Of a stretch of DNA of 64,000 bases, positions 48,006 through 57,229 are shown one piece after another. The position numbers were made by a program, and so were the translations under genes. The notes under the pieces were generated by a model. That model saw only the letters and a program-made list of their open reading frames with translations, made no database searches and was not told where the DNA came from. Positions within the stretch are counted from its first letter, which is position 1, and every line of letters starts with the position of its first letter. The stretch lies in assembly GCA_004794655.1 (NCBI GenBank), contig SMMW01000503.1, positions 510,001 through 574,000 of the forward strand. The letters are read 5' to 3'. Source of the stretch: Marisa cornuarietis. Taxonomy: Eukaryota; Mollusca; Gastropoda; Architaenioglossa; Ampullariidae.

Positions 48006-48140
48006 ATGAAGGGATGCTGGTGGAGGAAGCTGGCGGGTGTTGGAAGCACGCTGGGCCGGAGAGTATGTCTCGTAGTCTTTTCTCGTCAGCACCTCGCCTC
48101 GCCTGGCCACGGCCCTTCTCGCGAGACCCTGCAGCGTGCG
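48006..48140 (+). CDS. Possible first coding exon (5' partial gene)
   Basis: An ATG at 48006 opens exactly 45 codons up to the donor GTGAGT at 48141, leaving phase 0. The product begins MKGCWWRKLAGVGSTLGRRV, is basic, and has a short hydrophobic CLVVF segment, so an N-terminal targeting peptide is conceivable. The frame starts inside the CpG-rich block and contains the TCTCGCGAGA element. An upstream in-frame extension begins at 47961. No homologue is recognised and no second exon was found, so this is a candidate only. Confidence 0.25.
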
Positions 48141-48417
48141 GTGAGTGAATATGCTAATCCGCCCGAATAATATATGCATGAGATGGCGTCGGGTGAGGTG
48201 AAAGGTTGACAAAACACAGCAGGCCCGAGATTTAGTAACACGGTGCCAGGACTGGATGGGAGGGAAGGGAAGGGATGGAGGGCTGCAAGGAGGAGGAGGA
48301 GCAAGGAAAGTGGGTGGGTGGGCTGAGAAGATGACAGAAGAACTACTGTGCACACTACTGAAACTTGTGAAAGTAGTCTCAAGTATTCACACATGAATAC
48401 AGGCACCACAAAGTGGA

Positions 48418-48500
48418 CACACACACACACACACATGACACACACACACACACACATGACACACACACACACACACACGACACCCACACACACACACGCT
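48418..48500. repeat. Interrupted (CA)n minisatellite
   Basis: CA tracts of about 20 bp are separated by TGAC or CGAC, giving a higher-order unit of about 24 bp repeated three to four times. Confidence 0.85.
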
Positions 48501-48639
48501 ATCACTTACAGACGATAAGTCACGATTATCTTACGAAAGGTAAATACCTGCCAACCTTTAACTGGCATACACTTTTGTTGACATGCCAAGTATACTCGCG
48601 TGTACTCCAGAATATGTGTGTTCAGCTACTTCCACTTTG

Positions 48640-48800
48640 ACTTACTTATCACTTACTGTGCAGAACGAAAGAAGAACTGAAAAAATACATCATGACTCTC
48701 TCAGTTACTTCGCAGTACTGAAGATTGAAACAGTACACGATGACTGTTAGTAATGTTGCAGTATTAAAGAAAGATTGAAAATTAACTGCGGCTGTCACTT
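48640..48800. repeat. Diverged ~55-60-bp tandem repeat
   Basis: Three adjacent segments share ACTTxCxxxGCAGTA and a GAAAGATTGAAA-like block. The array is old and imperfect. Confidence 0.4.
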
Positions 48801-48954
48801 ACTTTGTGACAATAAAATTTAGACTATAGGTTGTAATATAAAGACGGAGTAAACATGTATGGTGATACCCGGCAAACCAAGCATACATACATACATAATA
48901 CATGACAGCGGTGTTGGTCAATTTGTTGTGTACACACTTCCAAACATTCAAGAT

Positions 48955-48955
<1 letters not shown>

Positions 48956-48998
<43 letters not shown>

Positions 48999-49056
48999 TG
49001 CAATCGGTAAGTCAAAAATGCGAGAATATGAGAAATGAGGTATGTGTACACCCACC

Positions 49057-49100
<44 letters not shown>
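48956..49100. repeat. Inverted pair of (CA)n and (GT)n microsatellites
   Basis: A CA tract at 48956-48998 is followed 60 bp later by a GT tract at 49060-49100. As reverse complements they could form a long hairpin. Confidence 0.9.
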
Positions 49101-49102
<2 letters not shown>

Positions 49103-49139
49103 AATAAAATATGATCTACTTTGAAGCGAGAACAATCAT

Positions 49140-49510
49140 TCAATACCTACCCCCCTCCAGCAACACTCATGTATCCCACACTCAGGCATTTCTCCCGTTC
49201 ATTGACTCTGTGTCTCATTGGTCTTTTTTAAAATTTAGCCCCCCCCCCGCCTTCCTCTCTCGACATGCACACCTCACCCACCCACCTACCCACCCACCGA
49301 TCTCAGCCAAGCGTAATGACAGTAATTTAGCCGAGTCTTAGCTCAGCTCGCTCTAATAGTCGCCAAAAGCTCGGTGGAGTTTAAAAACAAAACTCGTCCA
49401 TTATGGATCCCGAGTCTGGCCAGATGGTGACATGAATGTGCTGACGTGGCCAACAACTGGGTCATTCACTGACCTTCATTTCACTCAGCTGTCGACCACC
49501 AAAGGCCTGA
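49140..49510. other. No recognised gene
   Basis: C-rich runs (49240-49249) and CACC-type tracts (49270-49298) occur. No coding motif is seen. Confidence 0.5.
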
Positions 49511-49514
49511 TTTT

Positions 49515-49738
49515 GCACTAAATAAAGTGATGCTGTAAAGGCCTGACCGAATTAAAGTTGCTGGTCGATTGGTTTAACGGGAAGGTGGAAGTATGAGGGG
49601 GGACTGGAGTACAGGGAGAAAACTCCCGACCGCCGGCCCTGCCAACAGGTGTCACATACAGAGTGTCCCGAGGCAAGGTCTGAACCCAGGACCTCTCTGC
49701 AGTGGTAACTAGTATTTTAACCACCACTCCACCGAGGG
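49515..49738 (-). mobile_element. tRNA-derived SINE with mollusc/V-SINE-like core
   Basis: Read on the minus strand, the element starts at about 49738 with a tRNA-like head. GGTGGAGTGGTGGTTAA resembles an A box and, about 35 bases later, GGGTTCAGACC fits a B box. A central part with GGGAGTTTTCTCC and TGTACTCCAGTCCCCC resembles the 'GGGTTTTCTCCGGGTACTCC' core of several metazoan SINE superfamilies. A 3' part runs to about 49515. RNA polymerase III would use the internal promoter and a partner LINE would supply retrotransposition. Target duplications and the tail were not resolved. Confidence 0.75.
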
Positions 49739-49744
49739 GTAGTC

Positions 49745-50425
49745 GTGTGATGGGAAACCAGCTGTGATGTAAATTTGTGGAGGGTATGCAGCTGTGAAAG
49801 AGAGTTGTCGGGAAATTGACAAAAATACAGCCGAGGTGATTGTACCTTGGGCTCCTGGTTCTCGAGAGAACATAGTTAATGTGGACCTGCCCTTTTCACT
49901 TAAACTGTGAGTGTAAAATTGTGACACACTTTACCTCTCGGGGTTAAACCTCGAGGTCTTACAGTTGGACGTGCGTTTGTCGAGGTTTTCCCTTGAGGTC
50001 GCACAGTTAATGCTCATGTGTCGTGGCGATTAAAGTTTTAGGTGAAGACATCGTCACATGGACATCGAGGGAATGTTTCAAAAAAAAAAAAGCATACTTG
50101 TCGTGCGTACATAAATCTAACGAGAAGGTTTAATGATGCACAGTTTTTGAGCACCCAGACATCTCAGAAGAAGTTCATTGTATATTTGTGGTGCGGTAAT
50201 AAAAATGTGAGGGAGAAGATTGTCATTGTGATGCTCCGAATTCGGAAACAGTTTTCTCTGTGCTTTTCTCTGTTTTCGTTTATTCTGCGGCAGCTTTTTC
50301 AAAACTTGTCACCTTCGCTCGTTTCTGTGTTGCAATAGCAGAAATCACAGATTGTGATCAAACAGAGATTGTGTCCAGTACAGAGCTGTGATGTTAGCTC
50401 AACCAAAAGACCGCAAAGTTGCAGT
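49745..50425. other. No recognised gene
   Basis: Small open frames on both strands show no motif. Two loosely similar CGAGGTxTTACAGTT / GAGGTCGCACAGTTA segments near 49950-50010 may be a short duplication. Confidence 0.45.
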
Positions 50426-50429
50426 GTGT

Positions 50430-50431
<2 letters not shown>

Positions 50432-50511
<80 letters not shown>

Positions 50512-50533
50512 GTCGTCGTCGTCGTCGTCGTCA
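50432..50533. repeat. Compound (ATC)n(GTC)n microsatellite
   Basis: About 27 ATC units (50432-50510) switch to seven GTC units. A frame through it would encode polyhistidine then polyarginine and is an artefact. Confidence 0.95.
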
Positions 50534-50692
50534 AAAGATTACTGTGTTGCTGTCTTTAGGAAACAAAATTATTTATCTATGAAACTCCTTACCTGTTCAC
50601 CGGCTGTTTTGCTCATAGTCATTAGAACCGAAGTGTAAATGTAAGTACGAAAATGTGCAAACAAGCAAACAGAGAGATATCGCACACATTAT

Positions 50693-50695
<3 letters not shown>

Positions 50696-50757
<62 letters not shown>

Positions 50758-50764
50758 GCGCGCG
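50696..50764. repeat. (CA)n(CG)n microsatellite
   Basis: About 23 CA units pass directly into about ten CG units. Alternating CA and CG are the classic Z-DNA-forming sequences. Confidence 0.95.
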
Positions 50765-51104
50765 ACGCACGTACACCCACTGCCACCACCACCACCACTA
50801 TCACCACCACAACAGTCTTTCGCTGACATCATCAAGAGATGTCGCTGATTTTTGGCTTGTGGTTATTGTTGGTTTCTTGTTTGTCTTTGGTTTGTTTATT
50901 TTAGGTTTGTTTGTTGTTAGGTTTGGTCTTTGCTTGCCTACCTTGCTGACGTCGCAGGTGTTGTCTTAAACAGATCTGTAAATGAAAAAAAAAGATTTAA
51001 GTCAACAGAATTTTTTTTTCAAATAATTAAAAAATGATATTTCTAAAATCATCATTACATTCATAAATTACAGAGCTGAACGAATATTGCCGTAAAAGAC
51101 ATGA

Positions 51105-51105
<1 letters not shown>

Positions 51106-51161
<56 letters not shown>

Positions 51162-51232
51162 TTTTGTTCCCACTTAAGGCTTTAAACTGATACTGTAGAA
51201 TGGAATCTCGATGAGAATACTATGAAAAAGTT

Positions 51233-51298
<66 letters not shown>

Positions 51299-51325
51299 TC
51301 TCTCTTTCTCTTATATATATATATA
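51106..51325. repeat. (GT)n and (TC)n(AC)n(TC)n(TA)n microsatellites, inverted
   Basis: A GT tract (51106-51159) and an AC tract (51249-51297), separated by about 90 bp, are reverse complements and could pair. TC tracts bracket the AC tract and a TA tract ends the block. Confidence 0.95.
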
Positions 51326-51329
51326 TCTA

Positions 51330-51910
51330 ATGACTTTTCCGTGTGCAGTTATTATATTATTTTCATAAACTGCTTCGCTTCCAAAGAAATGTTTCCATTG
51401 CAACATCTCGTTTTAATGGATGATATATACTATCAAGTATTATTAAACACACACGCCTACCTACAGTAGCGAGTACACACACACACACAGATGTCAGAGA
51501 ATTTTGCAGCACGTGAAACCCGTCGCATCGACAAGCCGTGAATAAGTTTTCATCGGGGGATTTTTTTTTTCGAGGAAGACGGGTAAGGCTGAGTTTATAA
51601 CAACATTTAACCAAGTAATGAATCTTCTATTTAATCAAAGATTCATACTCCGCACTCTTTTCGTATCTGCGTTTACTTCGTCAGATACTGTATTAACCTG
51701 TCACTGCCTTGAACTGTCCTGGCATTAATCTCTCACCTCAATGAAACCGTTAATAATGGAAACTACGTTTAGGTGTGGAAACACACCTACAGGCAAGTTA
51801 ACAGTAATATGGACTCAGGTAACTACTGTTATCTTCTTCAAGAATCGTCAATATTACAAATTGTGATAAATGTTGCTTAGTCAAATACTTTTTGAGACCT
51901 TGATTTTAAG
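51330..51910. other. No recognised gene
   Basis: AT-rich, with a CA tract at about 51475-51489. No motif is seen. Confidence 0.5.
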
Positions 51911-51915
51911 AGTGA

Positions 51916-52183
51916 CTGGGGGCAGTTGCACAACACGTTTCTAAACCTTAAAACTGTTCTAAAGAAGCAAAATCTCTTCTTAGCCATTTTGATGCATTGA
52001 AGAAAAACATAAAAAATTGTACTGACAGGACGGAAAGTCAGACTTAAACAACTTTATCTTACTTAAAGCAGTTTTTGTTTTAAAAATTCTAAAATTGTGG
52101 TGTGCACTTTATACTAATTATCTAAATAGAGTTAAGTCTTAAAAGTGTTTAAAATTAGAAATGTGTTGTGCAACTGGCCCCAG
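51916..52183. mobile_element. Short TIR element (MITE) M1, copy B
   Basis: The ends CTGGGGGCAGTTGCACAAC and, in reverse complement, CTGGGGCCAGTTGCACAAC match over 19 bases except one. This is the better preserved of the two copies and aligns along its full length with 37842-38108. It is non-coding. Confidence 0.85.
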
Positions 52184-52189
52184 ACCCCA

Positions 52190-52468
52190 CCCACCCACAC
52201 GTTGCCTCTGAAATGCCCTGTCCATAAGGTGAATCTCGATAAATCCAGTGCTCATTAAGCAGTATAAGCAATGTTAACAGAATCCAAGTATGTTTGTTAG
52301 CAGTATTGTTAAAGGAGTATGGGAGTCTGTTTTTCAAATGATCTGTTGAAGCTACAATCGTGATGTCTTTGTTGCGGACATCTTTCCGTTCGTTAAAATA
52401 GTTACCGGCGTGTATCTCCAGAACGATTGGGGGATAGTACCTTGCACTGAGCGATGAATAATAATAAT

Positions 52469-52499
<31 letters not shown>

Positions 52500-53430
52500 T
52501 GTGCGATTTATACAGTGCATACATATGCTCATAAGGAGCGTGCTCTTAGCTTGAGACAACAACAAGACATGGACAACATATCAAGGACTGAAGGATAAAC
52601 ATCAGTACTGATGACTGATAAAAGATTACTAATATAGAAAACGCAAATAGGAATCAGGTAATAAGAACTGAGGGAATCGTGATTCTGCATTGGAAGAGTA
52701 GGGAAGTAGCTATTAGAAAAAAAGAAATCCAATTTATCCAATTATTAGGAAAAGTTTCTTCCCAGCTAGTCCTTTAAACTAAAGACAAAACAGAGACCGT
52801 ACATGTGGGTTGGCTGATTGCTCTGTCTGGTCAGAACTTTTGCACCGATAATTCTGGGGACGGGTACAACAATTATTTCATACCGGAGTGTAGGTAACAA
52901 TGCAATATATTCGTAAGAATGCACAGGTAGCTGCATCTACTTTACCTCAAGTATGGCAGAAGTAACTCGAGCGACTAGTTTTTAGCTCTAGGGGGGTTGG
53001 CGGATAAGTGGAACTCTTGGTGGAAGAACTATTGGACGACTAGGATTCCTCCGTCTAGAAACATTCTCGAACATTCTATCTTTTCTGCTCTATTATTCTA
53101 CGCGAAGAAAAGTAATTAAAGGTATGTGTGAATATGAGGTAATGCATGCTTTGGAGAGAGAGAGAGAGGAAAAAAAGAAGCGCAAGATGAGCTGTACGAG
53201 ACTGACTTTTGGCTGGCTGGTCGTCTGTCTGTCCGCCAGTCTGGTTGATTCTTAAACTGGCATTGAAACCAGACATTTTATTAAGAGATAAAAAGGGTAG
53301 GCAGGTGGAGGAACAAGATTGTGACAAGGGGAAAATAAGGAGGAAAGTGGGAGGGAGCTATGCCAGATCATGGGTGAGTTTACGTAACGTAGCAACGTGC
53401 ATGACATGGCGTATCACATATTACGTTGCC
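52190..53430. other. No recognised gene; AAT microsatellite
   Basis: An (AAT)n tract lies at 52456-52496. A frame at 53209-53439 has no motif. GGGTGAGTTT near 53385 is donor-like but unsupported. Confidence 0.45.
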
Positions 53431-53435
53431 ACCCC

Positions 53436-54013
53436 GTAACGTGGCATTACACCTTTACCGTGGCCACGCCGTAACGTGGTATTACACCTGTACTGTGGCC
53501 ACCCCGTAACGTGGTATTACACCTGTACCATGGCCACCCCGTAACGTGGCATTACACCTTTACCATGGCCACCCCGTAACGTGGCATTACACCTTTACCA
53601 TGGCCACCCCGTAACGTGGCAGTACACCTTTACCATGGCCACCCCGTAACGTGGTATTACACCTTTACCATGGCCACCCCGTAACGTGGTATTACACCTT
53701 TACCATGGCCACCCCGTAACGTGGCAGTACACCTTTACCATGGCCAACCCGTAACGTGGCATTACACCTTTACCATGGCCACCCCGTAACGTGGTATTAC
53801 ACCTTTGCCGTGGCCAACCCCGTAACGTTGCATTACACCTTTTCCATGGCCATCCCGTAATATGGCATTACACATTTACCATGGCCACCCCGTAATATGG
53901 TATTACACCTTTACCATGGCCACCCCGTAATATGGCATTACACCTTTACCATGGCCACCCCGTAATATGGCATTACACCTTTACCATGGCCACCCCGTAA
54001 TATGGCATTACAC
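53436..54013. repeat. 35-bp minisatellite in two sequence domains
   Basis: Sixteen full units and one partial unit follow one another, almost all exactly 35 bp, with a consensus starting GTAACGTGGCATTACACC and ending with CCATGGCCACCCC. The first 12 units carry GTAACGTGG. The last five carry GTAATATGG. A degenerate precursor is visible at 53396-53435. Since 35 is not a multiple of three no frame stays open, so the array is non-coding. Each unit contains a CCATGG palindrome and an imperfect GTAA...TTAC dyad. Confidence 0.95.
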
Positions 54014-54379
54014 GACCAGCACATGTGGGAGTGTTACACAAGACACAAATGCTCTCCACTGTACACTCGGCGGAAGGAAGACTACCTATAGCTCTGAAAA
54101 CAAAGCCTTTGTGAGGAGGTTTCTGCACGCTGACAGTCGGAAACTACCGTCCTTACCTGTTAATTACAGCGCCGATGACGTTGGAGGTGTACATAGTGAA
54201 ATGTAAAGAAAATAACTAGGCCTGTGGCAGACGACAGACGCGAGTAGTCCTCAGCCAATTACAGACGAACGTTCAAAGATCATGAAGTGCAACCCAGATC
54301 TCATTCTTCTTTCCAGTTTTTTTTTTGGTGGGGGGGGGGGTGTGGTTGTTTTAAATAGCCCGAGTACTAATTACGAACG

Positions 54380-54470
54380 ACTGCGCACACTCCCTGCGCA
54401 TCTTCAGCAGCGCAGCTCGTGACTGAAGAGCTATAAATAGCCAGCAAACACCAGTTACGCCGCCATTACG
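54380..54470 (+). promoter_or_regulatory. TATA-type core promoter candidate
   Basis: CTATAAATAG (54431-54440) is a full TATA consensus in otherwise GC-balanced DNA. Upstream lie two NRF1-like TGCGCA half-sites (54383-54400). A start site would be expected at about 54460, near CCGCCATTACGG. GGCAAGTGAA near 54476 could be a GC-type donor. No coding exon was recognised downstream. Confidence 0.4.
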
Positions 54471-54479
54471 GAAGGCAAG

Positions 54480-55085
54480 TGAACAAAGGGGAACAGAAAC
54501 GAATAGAGAAAATTAAAGACACAGGATGGGGATGAGGGTGGAGTAGAGCAAAGAGAACAGAATAACACCGCAGAAGGAGTGAAAGGAAAATGACCCAGAC
54601 ATCTGCGAAACAACCTGTGTGCCATTAGCATATGAACAGGACTCTGAAAAGTTCAATAACTGGAAAAAAACCAGTAAAGAATTGTTTCCTCTGCACAGTG
54701 TTCAAAAGTCCTCTCAATACTCTCTCTAGGTCTGGTGGTCTTTAATCATCTTGTTAGTTTTCTTAGAAATATTTTACCGAGCATTTTAGTCCTCGCGCTC
54801 GCTGTTCCTGATGCTGTTAACGATCCTTTATCTCACTGTAGCTACATTAAGGAACAGAATCATTCAGATTTTTTTTTTCTCGTCTGGATAACACGACCGA
54901 ACATGTGTTTGTAATCTGAGAGAGTTTGAGACGATGGCGAAGAGGAAGATCACACACGAGTCGTTTCTCAACCAGTTAATAATTATTTTTCAAAACAAAC
55001 ATGTCGCGTACTTCATAAACTATACTGGTATTTCAGCTTCCTCAGTACATCAGTCACAATCTTTAGTCTTCGTGTTGTTGGTGTT
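54480..55085. other. No recognised gene
   Basis: A purine-rich stretch (54480-54590) follows the TATA candidate and could be transcribed. No frame with a motif is seen. Confidence 0.4.
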
Positions 55086-55092
55086 ATTTTTG

Positions 55093-55154
<62 letters not shown>

Positions 55155-55155
55155 T
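55093..55155. repeat. (ATC)n microsatellite
   Basis: About 20 ATC units. The polyserine frame through it is an artefact. Confidence 0.95.
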
Positions 55156-55159
55156 CACC

Positions 55160-57200
55160 TCTTAATAGGTCTATTAGTCTATTCCAGACATTGACTCCTC
55201 GAAGAACAATTATACTTTTGATATATTCGTTACAAAATATTAAATTCTCAGTAAATAATCTTTTCTTGAAGGCCCCGCCCTCTCCCCCCCGACATCGATG
55301 TACACATTGAAGGCTACAGACATGTTAATTACAGGTAATCAAATTCCAAAATGACATCACGGAATTTACCTGTAGCAGGGGAGCGCTGGATTTTAAAGGT
55401 TTGTAGGGAAGTGTTTTTCATTCTCAAAGGATCTTAATTCATTAAGAGCATTTTGTTTACTCGAGGTGGGATTTCAGATGTAGACAACAAGAGAATTTAG
55501 AATGTTTAACTTTGTACAGAAGTAACTGGAGTGAGAAATAATCTGTTGGTAAATCTTTATAATGTCATGATTTGAAGTTTGGACAATAGACACCCATGTT
55601 TCTGTGAAGCAGTAAGAACTGAAAAAATAATATTTTGAAACTTGTTCATACCTAGCATCTTACGACTGAAAGATTAGACATACTTGTTGCATGACATCTG
55701 GAAGCGGAAATATTCTTTTGGACCAGGGGTTGCCATGCCCAAGCCTCTTGCAACTTTCTCTTCTCCCGATATATTGCTATCAAATAAATAACACCGTACA
55801 CCTTTCTAAAGGAACAATTTATAATGTACACTAAGGACCTGCAATATGACTGTGACTTCTTTATTTGAAGTGTACAAAAGCAGAAAGTATCCACATGGAC
55901 CAAAAACAATTTTTAAAAATGTTTGCTACTCTCTCCAGGTTGACATATGGCCATTGTCTTTGTCTCGGTCGGTATCCAAGACTTTGGGAGGATTTTTCAA
56001 TGTTCATAATATTCCTGTTGTCACACCAAGACAAAATCTTTATTCTTCTTGTGAAATAAATTCTCTTATCACGGCACTGTTGGTTACAGCCGTATTTCAG
56101 ACAGACCCTTGAACAAAGATGTAAAGAGGATGTTGATAAACACAGCAGAAATATGTTTACTCAAACCTAAACAAGTTCACACAGTTTCGCTTCAGTCTTT
56201 GAATATCAGTATTTACAACAAATACAAAATAAGTGACAGTTGTGCTCACATTTGATTTTTTTGCTTTGTTTTTAAAGAAAATTGCAAAAACTGGTGTGGC
56301 TAATAAGGATTAATGAGGTGTGGCACAACCAGGGACTATACAACCAGCCTCACTACTGACCCAAAGAAACTTGGATCTCTGAAAATTCTCGGTTTGGACA
56401 CAGGACTCATCGTGTTTCTGTTTTTAACATTTTTATCCATGACTATGCCAGCTCAAGTACCTCCCAACATTTCGATTTCAGCGGATAATGAAATACAGAC
56501 TTTGGGGTTTATTTATTGAATGATAAGCATAACACCCGCATGACAACTAGGATCAGGGAAAAATACAGTTGACAACAAGTAAACACCTGAAAAAGGTAGA
56601 ACTCAGCCGTCCACTGTGTCTGAACTCATGATTGAGCAACACCGACTGTACCTAAGGAACACCTCTATCGTGCCAGACTAAATAAATACCTCTTGGGGGT
56701 AAGATCTGCGATATGTTGTCACCACTTTTATGACCTCCATCCTAGAGAGTTGCTTTGCTACTACATCAAGACCAAGCTGTGGAGTTCATTCCTTCTTTTG
56801 CATCGTTCCACGGTCTGTTCGAATCGGCAAACAGGATAGCAAAAATGTGGAACCCGGCCAGACAGTGATAACAGCATGACAACAGGTGTGGTTTTAACAG
56901 ACCAACTTTTCATCAACAACCGAAGGATTAGGGCTGGAGACATGTCGGTCCTGGAAGTGTGTGTGGCATCACAATGAAGGTTTGATGACAGACCCGGCTC
57001 TTTAGTGTAAAGATGGAGTGTCAGCATCAGAGTTTGAATGACAACCAAATTGTTAGTACCAGGGAGCAGGGTTAGCACCAAAATCTGAAATATATTGTTA
57101 GTACAGTGGTGGATTTCCAACTGGAAACAAACGAAATTCCTGAGACTAAATTTTTTTCTCTCTATAGTTAAAGATTCTTAATGTTGCGTGATTTTTCTTA
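55160..57200. other. AT-rich, no recognised gene
   Basis: Frames at 55846-56112, 56313-56519 and (minus) 56761-57120 carry no known motif. Nothing else is seen. Confidence 0.45.
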
Positions 57201-57204
57201 CTAA

Positions 57205-57228
57205 GCAAAGAGAGAGAGAGAGAGAGAC
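57205..57228. repeat. (GA)n microsatellite
   Basis: A GA tract of about nine units. Confidence 0.85.
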
Positions 57229-57229
57229 A

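Larger units (their letters stand above)
47500..48141 (+). promoter_or_regulatory. CpG-rich promoter-like block with TCTCGCGAGA element
   Basis: The block is rich in CpG and ends in AT-rich DNA. It holds a perfect TCTCGCGAGA palindrome at 48117-48126. This motif is known from vertebrate CpG-island promoters, where it supports bidirectional transcription. Fifteen bases later lies GTGCGGTGAGTGAA, a strong splice donor (48140/48141). A CA/CG microsatellite (47664-47718) interrupts the block. Conservation of the motif's role in this animal is assumed. Confidence 0.45.

Noticed and set aside
50388..50582. Polyhistidine-polyarginine frame
   Set aside because: It is an (ATC)n(GTC)n microsatellite translated.
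53436..54013. CRISPR-like array
   Set aside because: The 35-bp units are contiguous with no unique spacers and the context is animal DNA. It is a minisatellite.
54934..55194. Polyserine protein frame
   Set aside because: The serine run is an (ATC)n tract and the flanks have no recognisable motif.
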